Of a DNA stretch of 64,000 bases, positions 45,455-54,221 are shown piece after piece. Position numbers and translations under genes: made by a program. Under the pieces are notes generated by a model. The model had not been told where the DNA came from, did no database searches, and was given only the letters and a program-made list of their open reading frames with translations. Where the stretch lies: assembly GCA_001302245.1 (NCBI GenBank), contig LGYU01000015.1:1-64000 (forward strand), in the 5' to 3' direction. The stretch comes from Chitinophagaceae bacterium PMP191F (GTDB lineage Bacteria > Bacteroidota > Bacteroidia > Chitinophagales > Chitinophagaceae). Numbering within the stretch: the first letter of the stretch is position 1; each line of letters begins with the position of its first letter.

Positions 45455-46696
45455 TTAAGCTACTTTCAGGATGCTCATTTTACTCTTGTCAAAATTCTTA
45501 CGGGCGTACTCCAGTGTAAGATGGAATATACTTTGTTTGGAAGAAGGCAATTCAAACATGGCATCGGTAAGAATACTTTCACAGATGCTGCGTAAACCGC
45601 GGGCACCCAGTTTGTATTCAATTGCTTTTTCAACCATAAACTCCAGTACATCGTCATCAATGAGCAACTGGATATTTTCCAGCTCAAACAGGCGTTTGTA
45701 CTGTTTGATGAGCGAGTTTTTGGGTTCTGTTAAAATAGAACGCAGTGTAGGCTGATCCAGCGGGTTCAGGTGTGTTACCACCGGCAAACGTCCCAGCAGT
45801 TCAGGTATCAGGCCAAATGTTTTCAGATCTGTTGCGTTCACATACTGCAGCAGGTTTTTCTTCATATTTTCCTGCAGCTCTTTGTTTACGTTGAAACCAA
45901 TGGCATTGGTATTCACCCTGCGAGCAATAACACGGTCAATTCCATCAAATGCGCCACCGCAAATGAAGAGAATGTTCTGTGTGTTGATCTTGATAAGCTT
46001 TTGTTCGGGGTGTTTGCGACCGCCCTGTGGGGGTACCAGTACATCAGTACCTTCCAGCAGCTTCAGCAAACCCTGTTGTACACCCTCACCACTTACATCG
46101 CGTGTAATGGAAGGGTTATCGCCTTTGCGGGCTATTTTATCAATTTCGTCAATATATACAATACCTCTTTCGGCAGCAGCCACATCATAGTTGCACACCT
46201 GCAGCAGGCGGGTAAGAATGCTTTCCACGTCTTCACCTACATAACCAGCTTCTGTAAACACCGTAGCATCTACAATAGCAAATGGTACATTCAGCAGTTT
46301 AGCAATGGTTTTGGCCAGCAACGTTTTACCGGTACCGGTTTCGCCCACCATTACAATATTGCTCTTCTCAATGTCTACATCGTTTTCGCCGGGTTTCTGC
46401 TGTAATCTTTTATAGTGGTTGTACACTGCTACAGCCAGTACTTTTTTGGCATCATCCTGTCCTATTACGTATTCATCGAGGAAACGTTTGATCTCAATAG
46501 GCTTTTTAATACTGAGCTTGAATGAAGAAGATGAAGATGGCGTACTTTCGTTACGTGATATCAACTCCTGCTCAATAATCTCCCGCGCATGTTCCACGCA
46601 GTTTTCACAAATATGTCCTTCCTGGCCCGCAATCAGGATCTTTACTTCGTCCCGGCTACGGCCACAAAAAGAACAATGTAAGGTAGTTTTTGCCAT
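45455..46696 (-). CDS. clpX: ATP-dependent Clp protease ATP-binding subunit ClpX
   Basis: 413 residues. An N-terminal zinc-binding domain ([17 protein letters not shown]...CENC) is followed by the AAA+ core with Walker A GETGTGKT, pore loop GYVGED, Walker B IDEIDKI and sensor region RLPV. It unfolds proteins and passes them to ClpP. It has its own promoter and terminator and lies directly downstream of two clpP genes. Confidence 0.97.
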   Translation of the reverse strand: MAKTTLHCSFCGRSRDEVKILIAGQEGHICENCVEHAREIIEQELISRNESTPSSSSSFKLSIKKPIEIKRFLDEYVIGQDDAKKVLAVAVYNHYKRLQQKPGENDVDIEKSNIVMVGETGTGKTLLAKTIAKLLNVPFAIVDATVFTEAGYVGEDVESILTRLLQVCNYDVAAAERGIVYIDEIDKIARKGDNPSITRDVSGEGVQQGLLKLLEGTDVLVPPQGGRKHPEQKLIKINTQNILFICGGAFDGIDRVIARRVNTNAIGFNVNKELQENMKKNLLQYVNATDLKTFGLIPELLGRLPVVTHLNPLDQPTLRSILTEPKNSLIKQYKRLFELENIQLLIDDDVLEFMVEKAIEYKLGARGLRSICESILTDAMFELPSSKQSIFHLTLEYARKNFDKSKMSILKVA

Positions 46697-46720
46697 TTTA
46701 TTTGGTAAGTCGATATTTTA

Positions 46721-46728
46721 CAAAGGTA
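46721..46728 (-). promoter_or_regulatory. -7 promoter element of clpX
   Basis: Minus-strand TACCTTTG, 24 bases upstream of the clpX start. Confidence 0.55.
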
Positions 46729-46751
46729 TCTAAATGGAATGCCAAATCCCA

Positions 46752-46802
46752 ATAAAAAATCCCAAGCCCTAAGGTAAACGTAATTTACCTGGATTTGGGA
46801 TT
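46752..46802 (-). terminator. Terminator between clpP2 and clpX
   Basis: On the minus strand AATCCCAA (46802-46795) pairs with TTGGGATT (46765-46758), enclosing AGGTAAA-ttacg-TTTACCT, and is followed by a T-run. A second TTGGGATT copy (46752-46745) follows. It separates clpP2 from the clpX promoter. Confidence 0.65.
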
Positions 46803-46823
46803 GCAATAAATGGGAAATATTTG

Positions 46824-47477
46824 TTATAATTTCTCAACTATTTGATCTACAATGCCATATTCAATGGCTTCCTTAGCATCCATCCAGTAATCACGGTCGA
46901 AATCCTTCATAATCTGTTCAAATTTCTTACCACAATTATCTGCCAGAATGCGGGCGCTTACCTCTTTTACGCGTTTGGTCTGTTTAGCCTGGATTTCCAG
47001 GTCTACACTTACGCCCTGGATATAACCGCCCAGGCTGGGTTGGTGAATCATCACCTCACCATGCGGGTAGATATAGCGTTTGCCCTTGGTGCCACCGCTC
47101 AGCAGGATGGATCCCATAGAAGCTGCCAGACCCATGCAGATGGTAGAAACGGGACTTTTCAGCATTTTCATGGTATCATAGATCACCAGGCCGCTGGTTA
47201 CCACACCACCGGGGCTGTTGATGTAAAATTTGATCTCTTCGCCGGGTTTATCGGCATCCAGCAGCAGTAGTTTGGTAGTGATGTCTTTGGCAGATTTGTC
47301 GTCTACCACACCCCATAAATGCACGCTGCGGCTATCGAAAAAATAACGCTCCAGCTTTTTCATCAGCATACCGGCTTCCGGACCTTTTTCTTCCTTATTG
47401 TCATTCTGTGGTTCATCTTCATCTCCATCGTCCAGGCGGTAAGGTTTGTTGTTCCAATATTTTGAGTATTGTGCCAT
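46824..47477 (-). CDS. clpP: ClpP protease, second paralogue (ClpP2)
   Basis: 217 residues. A 35-residue acidic N-terminal extension (DDGDEDEPQNDNKEEKGPEAG) precedes the protease core. The catalytic Ser is in GLAASMGSILL, His in MIHQPSLGG and Asp in DFDRDYWMD. The extension and the changed residues after the Ser distinguish it from its upstream neighbour. It probably forms rings with, or in place of, the first ClpP. It lies 152 bases downstream of it. Confidence 0.94.
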   Translation of the reverse strand: MAQYSKYWNNKPYRLDDGDEDEPQNDNKEEKGPEAGMLMKKLERYFFDSRSVHLWGVVDDKSAKDITTKLLLLDADKPGEEIKFYINSPGGVVTSGLVIYDTMKMLKSPVSTICMGLAASMGSILLSGGTKGKRYIYPHGEVMIHQPSLGGYIQGVSVDLEIQAKQTKRVKEVSARILADNCGKKFEQIMKDFDRDYWMDAKEAIEYGIVDQIVEKL

Positions 47478-47629
47478 GTGTTTATATTTTGCTAAGAGGA
47501 AAAGAGATACAGAGCTTTTCTTTTTCTATCCTCTATATTGGTTTTTAATTTTTCGATTACAATCAGGAACCGGGAGATATTGATCCAGGAGCAAGAAGTA
47601 TTTCTCCTTTCCTCTTTATCTCTTATCAT

Positions 47630-48322
47630 TTAGTCCCTTTTTTCCTTGCGTGGATTGATCAGCAGTACTTCATCTACCAGGCCATAGGTTTTGGCCTCTT
47701 CTGAAGTTAACCAGTAGTCGCGGTCGCAATCTTTCTCTACTGTTTTAACCGGTTTGCCGCTGTGGAAAGAGATCACATCGTACAGGTTCTTTTTGATCTT
47801 TTTGATCTCGTTTACGGTGATATCAATATCGCTGGCCTGTCCGCCGATGGCGCCACTGGGCTGGTGCAGCATTACACGGCTGTGTTTAAGCGCTGTACGT
47901 TTGCCTTTGGTACCGGCACACAGTAATACCGCTGCCATAGAAGCTGCCATACCGATACAGATGGTAGATACATCGGGAGTGATGTACTGCATGGTATCAT
48001 ACACACCCAGGCCAGAGTATACACTACCACCGGGAGAGTTAATGTACATCTGGATATCGCGTGTGCGATCTGTACTTTCCAGGAACAGTAACTGGGCAGT
48101 AACAATATTGGCTACTTCATCATTGATAGGATAACCCAGGAAAATGATCCTGTCCATCATCAGGCGACTATATACATCCATTACAGCGATGTTCATAGGG
48201 CGCTCTTCAATGATATTGGGGGTAAGATTGGTTACCTGGTATTTCTGAAAATCGTTTAACGTGTTGCTGGAAATGCCTCTGTGCTTCACAGCGTATTGCT
48301 CAAATTCTTTTCCGAGGTTCAT
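47630..48322 (-). CDS. clpP: ATP-dependent Clp protease proteolytic subunit ClpP (first paralogue)
   Basis: 230 residues with the catalytic triad Ser (MAASMAAVL), His (MLHQPSGAIGGQA) and Asp (CDRDYWLT). The N-terminal part (QYAVKHRGISSNTLNDFQK) lacks the acidic extension of the other copy. It forms the proteolytic barrel used by ClpX. It lies between trigger factor and the second clpP, all on the minus strand, a conserved arrangement for newly made protein quality control. Confidence 0.96.
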   Translation of the reverse strand: MNLGKEFEQYAVKHRGISSNTLNDFQKYQVTNLTPNIIEERPMNIAVMDVYSRLMMDRIIFLGYPINDEVANIVTAQLLFLESTDRTRDIQMYINSPGGSVYSGLGVYDTMQYITPDVSTICIGMAASMAAVLLCAGTKGKRTALKHSRVMLHQPSGAIGGQASDIDITVNEIKKIKKNLYDVISFHSGKPVKTVEKDCDRDYWLTSEEAKTYGLVDEVLLINPRKEKRD

Positions 48323-48544
48323 AGATTCTTATTTCGGTTTAACGTATAATCACCTGTTTGGGTCAGCAATTTAGGTTTTTGTCATCATCCAAATACCATG
48401 CTACACAAAAAACCAGACATTTTGGCCTTTAAAAAGGCTTCAGGTGCAGCGCCAACTGCTATTTGAGCAGATTGCCATACCAAATCCGGGCCAGCACGGC
48501 ATTTCTCCCGGTGTGACGTAGTGACGGATGCCGGAGAGTAGAGT

Positions 48545-48575
48545 AAAAAAAAGCCATCCCGCAGGATGGCCTTTT
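48545..48575 (-). terminator. Terminator of the trigger factor gene
   Basis: GCCATCC-cgca-GGATGGC, extended by A/T pairs, followed on the minus strand by eight T. Confidence 0.85.
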
Positions 48576-48602
48576 GTATTTCAAACTTCGTATCTATCTC
48601 TA

Positions 48603-49982
48603 TTAATGGTGGTGGTGCTGGTGTTTTTCCAGCTCAGCTGTAAACTCTTCTACGCTTACAGGTTTTTCCACCGCGTTGATCTGTGTTTCTGCCAGTGCAA
48701 ACACCTTATCGGTCTGGATACGGTGGTAAGCATCTTCCACAAACTTTTTGTCTTTCATCATGCGGTTGATGTAGTCAGCAATCCAGGGCTGTTCTTCACC
48801 CCCGGGATTCATGCCCATATAACCGAACAACTGTTGTTTGGCAAAGTTCTGAATATCTTCAGGCAGCACTTCCAGGTTATTATCGCGTACTACTTTGTCA
48901 ACGATCAGGGTCCATTTCAACTGGTTGGCAAAAGAAGGGAATTCCTGCTCTGCTTCAGCTTCAGTTTTGGGCTTTTCGCCACTTGTCTGGATCCAGCGTT
49001 TCAGGAATGAAGCGGGGAATTCAATATTGGTATGATCCAGTAAAACATGGTACAGCTCATGCTGCAAATGATTGCGTGACTGTGTATCCCAATAACCTTC
49101 GATCTCAGCTTTTACTACATCACGGAATTCAGCTTCCGTTTTAATGTTTTTGCCGGGGTATACTGCATTGAAGAATTCTTCATTCAGTTCAGCTTTTTCA
49201 ATCAGACCAACTTTGGTGATGGTCATTTTGAAATATTTCTGTGCCGCGGCTGCATCGTGTTTATCCAGTCCCAGATCGCCCAGTACCCATTCTCTTTCAC
49301 GCTCATCGAAAGCAGTTGCCAGTTGCAGCACCATACTGTCGTCTTTTTTCTTGCCAATCAGGCTGGGGCGGATAGATTCTGCAAAATATTTAACCAGTAA
49401 AGAATTGTCTTTGCTGATGCCACCTTCTACAGGATTGCCGTCTTTGTCGCTTTCAGTGAAAGTAACATTCAGTACATGCTCGTCGGTATCGGCAGTTTCA
49501 GGATCGGTCATTTTGCCGTGACGTACCTGCTGACGACCAATCTCTTCGTCGATCATAGCATCGGTTACAGTCACTTTATAGCGGGTAACTTTTTCTTTAG
49601 CAAGATCAGCTACTGCAAAATCAGGTTTCAGACCTACTTCAAAAGCGAAAGTGTAGTCGGCAGGTTTGTTCATGTCTAACTGGCGAACATCGTTGTCAGA
49701 CATAGGCAGGGGCTGGGCAAAGATTTCCAGTTTTTCGTTCTGCATATAGTCAGTCAATGACTTTTCTACTGTGCGCAGTACTTCATCAGTAAATACAGAC
49801 TGACCGTGCATTTTTTTAATCATGCCGGAGGGCACCATTCCTTTACGGAAGCCCGGTATATTAGCGTTTTTGCTATAACTCTTCAGCGCTTTTTCAAAAG
49901 AAGGCAGATAATCTTCACTGGCCACTTTAACGGTAATCTTATCATTGAGGAGCCCGATGTTCTCCCTGGTAACTATTGCCAT
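48603..49982 (-). CDS. tig: Trigger factor
   Basis: 459 residues. The ribosome-binding N-terminal domain has the signature GFRKG (PGFRKGMVP) near residue 45, followed by a divergent PPIase-like domain and the helical C-terminal chaperone domain. It meets nascent chains at the ribosome exit. The C-terminus ends KHQHHHH, a short natural histidine tail that could bind metal. The promoter element TACCTTTG lies 24 bases upstream. It heads the tig-clpP-clpP block but has its own terminator. Confidence 0.93.
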   Translation of the reverse strand: MAIVTRENIGLLNDKITVKVASEDYLPSFEKALKSYSKNANIPGFRKGMVPSGMIKKMHGQSVFTDEVLRTVEKSLTDYMQNEKLEIFAQPLPMSDNDVRQLDMNKPADYTFAFEVGLKPDFAVADLAKEKVTRYKVTVTDAMIDEEIGRQQVRHGKMTDPETADTDEHVLNVTFTESDKDGNPVEGGISKDNSLLVKYFAESIRPSLIGKKKDDSMVLQLATAFDEREREWVLGDLGLDKHDAAAAQKYFKMTITKVGLIEKAELNEEFFNAVYPGKNIKTEAEFRDVVKAEIEGYWDTQSRNHLQHELYHVLLDHTNIEFPASFLKRWIQTSGEKPKTEAEAEQEFPSFANQLKWTLIVDKVVRDNNLEVLPEDIQNFAKQQLFGYMGMNPGGEEQPWIADYINRMMKDKKFVEDAYHRIQTDKVFALAETQINAVEKPVSVEEFTAELEKHQHHHH

Positions 49983-50005
49983 AACAATTTTTTTAAATTG
50001 GGCTG

Positions 50006-50013
50006 CAAAGGTA
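50006..50013 (-). promoter_or_regulatory. -7 promoter element of tig
   Basis: Minus-strand TACCTTTG, 23 bases upstream of the tig start. Confidence 0.55.
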
Positions 50014-50270
50014 GGATAAATCGTGGAAAAGAAAGTGCCGGGTTTAGAGTTTATAACCGGTAGGCCCGCTTTCAGGGCGAAGTAAGGGTATTCTTTCGGG
50101 CTTATTCAGGAATATTAAACAGTGATTGGCGAACAGATTAATGGATCTGTAACGAAGTGCTATAGCATGTCAGTTTGTTAGTATATAATTGTTTTTCAGG
50201 ATTTTATATACTTTAAAGGTCGCGGTATTCTAAGTGGAGCAATGATTTTTTTGCATGAAGCGACTGCGAT

Positions 50271-51080
50271 CTATATTTTATTCTGCAATACCAGTAAAGG
50301 AATATGCGTTTCGTACGCCATATCGGCAGTGTAGGTTTTGGAGAACAGGCGCTCAAAAAAACTGTGTTTGTGTGCCACCATTACCAGCAGCTCGCTGTTG
50401 TGCTGCTGCAGGTAGTCGTGAATGCTTTGTTTAATGGTAGTGCCTTCTACAGTAATATGCTCGTGTTGTATTTGCTGAAAAACCCCTTCGTATTTATTGC
50501 GGTTGATTACTGTTTTGTCTTTTTTGCGTTGCACGTATACAATTTGTGTATGGGCATTGAAGGCGGTAGCTATTTCCAGCAGGGGAGCAAATAATTGTGC
50601 GCTGGCGGGATAGCTGTAATCACTGGCGTAGGTGATATTTTTTACCGGCAGGTAAGCTGCGTCATTCGGAATGATCAGCACCGGTGTTTTTACTTTATAC
50701 ACAACATTGGTGGTGGTGCTGCCGATAATTTTATCCAATCCGCCGGCTCCTTTAATACCCATCACAATCAGGTCAGTGTTTTTTTCTGTGGTCAGTGCCC
50801 TGATCTCATCCGAAGGAATGCCAATGCGTACCAGCCACTCTACTTCAATACCGTACGTGGTGTGCAGAAAGTCCGCTTCCTGTTTAATAAGGCGCTCATT
50901 TTCCTGTTGCTGTTCATCAATGGTGATCATATTGTAGGGTACCTCACTTACAGGAGCAGGGATCATGTAGGAGTGGAACAATAACAAACGTGCTTTGAAT
51001 ACACGAGCCAGCTCTGCGGCATATACAGCTGCATTCCGGGAAATAGCAGAAAAATCAACCGGAACAAGAATGTTTTGCAT
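50271..51080 (-). CDS. Universal stress protein with two Usp domains
   Basis: 269 residues. The first domain (1-140) carries the ATP-binding pattern MGIKGAGGLDKIIGSTT and begins MQNILVPVDFS. The second (about 148-269) lacks the full nucleotide motif and ends in the usual VLVLQN-like strand (PLLVLQNK), so it is probably structural. Cytoplasmic; linked in general to stress or growth arrest. It stands alone; no neighbour suggests a specific signal. Confidence 0.9.
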   Translation of the reverse strand: MQNILVPVDFSAISRNAAVYAAELARVFKARLLLFHSYMIPAPVSEVPYNMITIDEQQQENERLIKQEADFLHTTYGIEVEWLVRIGIPSDEIRALTTEKNTDLIVMGIKGAGGLDKIIGSTTTNVVYKVKTPVLIIPNDAAYLPVKNITYASDYSYPASAQLFAPLLEIATAFNAHTQIVYVQRKKDKTVINRNKYEGVFQQIQHEHITVEGTTIKQSIHDYLQQHNSELLVMVAHKHSFFERLFSKTYTADMAYETHIPLLVLQNKI

Positions 51081-51507
51081 GACTATATGCTTTGGTACAT
51101 ATTAAAGTTAGTAAGTATTGAGTGATTATGGATGGTTGGTTGACTGTTGCAGGTTTCGGGGCCTGTTCGCGCAAAGTCGTATACGGTATCGCAAAGAAGG
51201 CAAAGGTTTTTCCTGCGTTCAGTACGTTACCCGGCCTATCATTCAGGACGTATAACCTGCAATCGTTTTTGTGTTCAGCACTAAGCGTTGGACGGATTGC
51301 TCTACCTATCACTTACAACGTAAAATCTACAACAACACTTGTCTTCAGCATTCATCCAGAAAAATATTTTGCTCTCCGATAAAAGTTAATATATTCGTAT
51401 AGTAGGATAGAATAGGACAGGCTAATAACGATTGCCCACCTGTCACTTTCAGATTACCTTGCACGAATGCACAGGAGTTTGTCTATTGTATTCTAAACGA
51501 ATTTGTT
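51081..51507. other. 427-bp region between Usp and gntR genes
   Basis: No gene. It contains the gntR promoter/operator area at 51390-51417; the rest shows nothing I recognise. Confidence 0.4.
51390..51417 (+). promoter_or_regulatory. gntR promoter element with GntR-type operator
   Basis: A near-consensus -7 element TATATTCG (51390-51397) runs into GTATAG-TAGGATAGAATAG-GA. The 13-mer TAGGATAGAATAG (51403-51415) recurs exactly just after the susC -7 element at 58656-58668. The site sits about 93 bases before the gntR start. Confidence 0.6.
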
Positions 51508-52524
51508 ATGTACGACGTGTATCAACAGATCCATGAGCTGGAAAATATCAGCGGTTTGTCAAAACATGAACAACTGGTTCAGGGCATTATCAATGCCATT
51601 AACGGAAAGTTCCTGGGCAAGGGCGATATGTTGCCTTCGGTAAACAACCTCATTAAAGAATTTGGCTTTGCCCGAGAAACAGTAGCCAAAGCATACAAAG
51701 AACTTACCAACCGGGGCATTGTAGAACCCAAGAACAGGGTAGGTTTTTTTGTAGCCAATGACGATACTGATCAAACCCTGAAACTGGCATTGGTGATCTT
51801 TGCTTTCGACAGCTTCCAGGAAGTATTTTATAAAACACTCCGCGATCGTTTAGGCAGCGGCGTGCACATTGATGTGTTCTTTCATCATAACAATATTGAT
51901 ATGTTTGAAAGCATCATTTCCAATGTACGTGGCAAATACGGCATGTATGTAGTGGCGCCCATTCCGCATAAAAAAACAACTTCTATTCTAGAAACACTTC
52001 CGCTGGATAAGTTTCTGATGATAGACAGATATCATGATATGCCGGATGATTGTTCGTATGTAACGCAGGAGTTTGAAAAATCATCTTACGATGCTTTTGC
52101 TGAACTGGCAGATACCATCCGCAGGTATAAAGGCATGATCTATTATCATCGCCCGGCTGCAGATACACCTATTGAAATACTGGATGCCTACAATAAGTTT
52201 ATTAAAAACTTTAAGATCAATAGTACTATCCGCACCGAATATGTGCCCGGTACTATTGAAAAAGGGTATGTATACTTTACCATCAACAACACAGAACTGT
52301 GGGCAATGCTGAAAGACTGCATGGCAAAAGGGTACAGGCTGGGAAAAGATGTGGGCATTCTTTCGCACAACGATGACCTGGTGAAGGAGATCATTTGTGA
52401 TGGCATTACTACTTATTCCACCGACTTCAGTAAGATGGCTGAAAAGTCGGCGGAGTTTGTACTGAACCGGAAAAAGATACAGGAAATTATACCTACCGTA
52501 TTGATAAGAAGGAAATCGCTGTGA
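51508..52524 (+). CDS. GntR family regulator with sugar-binding-like C-terminal domain
   Basis: 338 residues. The N-terminal winged HTH is GntR-type: GDMLPSVNNLIKEFGFARETVAKAYKELTNRGIV. The C-terminal domain resembles the periplasmic-binding/LacI fold (VFFHHNNIDMFESI, LPLDKFLMIDRYHD, GILSHNDDLVKEI), as in Bacteroidota regulators of sugar loci. It is followed 10 bases later by the symporter and two glycosidases. A matching site before its own gene and before susC suggests it controls the whole locus, released or activated by the imported sugar. Confidence 0.9.
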   Translation: MYDVYQQIHELENISGLSKHEQLVQGIINAINGKFLGKGDMLPSVNNLIKEFGFARETVAKAYKELTNRGIVEPKNRVGFFVANDDTDQTLKLALVIFAFDSFQEVFYKTLRDRLGSGVHIDVFFHHNNIDMFESIISNVRGKYGMYVVAPIPHKKTTSILETLPLDKFLMIDRYHDMPDDCSYVTQEFEKSSYDAFAELADTIRRYKGMIYYHRPAADTPIEILDAYNKFIKNFKINSTIRTEYVPGTIEKGYVYFTINNTELWAMLKDCMAKGYRLGKDVGILSHNDDLVKEIICDGITTYSTDFSKMAEKSAEFVLNRKKIQEIIPTVLIRRKSL

Positions 52525-52534
52525 TTGATAATTT

Positions 52535-54136
52535 ATGAACACCGGCGTTATTATAAGTTTCTTTCTTTTTACCCTGCTGTCGGCAGGCATTGCGGTGTAT
52601 AAAACAAGGAAACAGAAAAAGAACACGTCGGTTGATTTTTTTCTGGGAAGCCGTAGCCTGGGTTTCTGGATGATCGGCAGTTCGTTATTGCTGACGAATC
52701 TTAGTGCCAACCAGTTTATTGGCGAAAATGAATTTGTGTACACCACCAACATGTCTGTAATGGCATGGGGGATGAGTTCTGTGCTGGCTATGCTACTGGT
52801 AGCAGAATTTCTGATGCCGGTGTATCTGAAAATAGGTGCTATTACAACGGTAGATTTCCTGGAAAAACGGTTTGACAGCCAGACCAAAAAAATGGTGTCG
52901 GTGGTGTTCCTGCTAAGTTACCTGGTGAACCTGGTGCCTGCAGTATTGTATGGCAGTGCGGTAGCGATCAATGGCATTTTTCACATTGATGTGCATTTTG
53001 GACTTAGTTATTTTTCTGCCATCAGGTTGTTGGTGTTGTTGGTAGGCACTGTGGGTGGCATGTATGTGTTGCTGGGTGGTTTAAAGGCCATTACAGTTTC
53101 AGATGTGGTGCAGGGAGCAGGCATGCTGGCGGGAGGACTGTTACTATGCTGGTTTGCTTTCAGTAAGCTGGGCGATGGCGATGTATGGGCAGGCGTGTAT
53201 AAAACGGCCACAGAAAATAAAAGCCATCTGAATGCTATTGGCGGCCCGCATGATCCGCTGCCCTTCAGCACATTGTTTACCGGTATGCTGCTCATCAATA
53301 TCTACTACTGGGGTATGGAGCAATATATTGTGCAGCAGGCGCTGGCATCTAAAAGTCTTGCAGATAGTCAGAAAGGAATTTCGCTGGCCTGTGTGGGTAA
53401 GCTGATCTCTCCATTATTGCTGAATATACCGGGTTTGATAGCATTGCAATTATACCCGGGTATAAAAAATACAGCTACGGTGTTCCCGGCACTGGTAGGG
53501 GATGTTTTGCCTCCATTGCTGGCAGGATTTATTGCGGCGGTTATATTTGGTGCAGCACTGAGCACATTCAATGCAGGCATGAATAGCCTGGGCACATTGT
53601 TCGTTATGAATTTTTATATGCCCTGGTCAAAACGCAATATTGTTTCGGATGATATAGAACTCAGGGCATTGCGGACCGGTAAAAAATTCCAGTTCCTGGT
53701 AATTGTGCTGGCAATATGCTGCTCGCCTTATATCATGTTCTTTAAAGGAGGATTTTATGACTTCCTGCAACGCGCCACCAGTTTTTTCAGTGTGCCTGTT
53801 TTTACAGTAATGGCAGTAGGATTGATAACGAAGCGTGTGCCTGCTATTGCAGCTAAGATCGGTCTGTTCTTTTTTACAGGAGTGTATTTTCTTACGCAGT
53901 TTGTATTTGATACAGGAATGCATTACCTGCATGTGCTGGCGGTATTGTTTGTAATTACCATGGTGCTGATGATGGCGATTGGAAAATTGAAGCCCCTGGC
54001 TGCACCCTTTGTACTGCCGTCGGCAGGTGCAGTAGATATACAGCCATGGAAACAACGGCACTGGTATTTTGGTATATTGATCATACTGATGATCCTTGTA
54101 TTCGTATTGTTTTCACCGCTAGGGCTGGCCTCCTGA
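52535..54136 (+). CDS. Sodium/solute symporter (SSS, SLC5-like family)
   Basis: 533 residues with about 13-14 hydrophobic helices and the N-terminal SSS pattern (DFFLGSRSLGFWMIGSSLLLTNLSANQFIG, the second helix region). The core sequence fits SglT-type sodium/galactose symporters. It should import a mono- or disaccharide across the inner membrane with sodium. It is 10 bases after gntR and 85 before the alpha-galactosidase, so it is in the same operon. Sugar specificity is not proven; galactose is likely from the neighbours. Confidence 0.9.
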   Translation: MNTGVIISFFLFTLLSAGIAVYKTRKQKKNTSVDFFLGSRSLGFWMIGSSLLLTNLSANQFIGENEFVYTTNMSVMAWGMSSVLAMLLVAEFLMPVYLKIGAITTVDFLEKRFDSQTKKMVSVVFLLSYLVNLVPAVLYGSAVAINGIFHIDVHFGLSYFSAIRLLVLLVGTVGGMYVLLGGLKAITVSDVVQGAGMLAGGLLLCWFAFSKLGDGDVWAGVYKTATENKSHLNAIGGPHDPLPFSTLFTGMLLINIYYWGMEQYIVQQALASKSLADSQKGISLACVGKLISPLLLNIPGLIALQLYPGIKNTATVFPALVGDVLPPLLAGFIAAVIFGAALSTFNAGMNSLGTLFVMNFYMPWSKRNIVSDDIELRALRTGKKFQFLVIVLAICCSPYIMFFKGGFYDFLQRATSFFSVPVFTVMAVGLITKRVPAIAAKIGLFFFTGVYFLTQFVFDTGMHYLHVLAVLFVITMVLMMAIGKLKPLAAPFVLPSAGAVDIQPWKQRHWYFGILIILMILVFVLFSPLGLAS

Positions 54137-54221
54137 TGTATGGTGAATGATTATAAATTTTTACACGTTTTTTATATGGAAGGATAAGCCTGTATGGGCT
54201 GACCTTAGAAAAAATTATCAA

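Noticed and set aside
45770-46405. 211-residue plus-strand frame
   Set aside because: Antisense to clpX; no domain or promoter.
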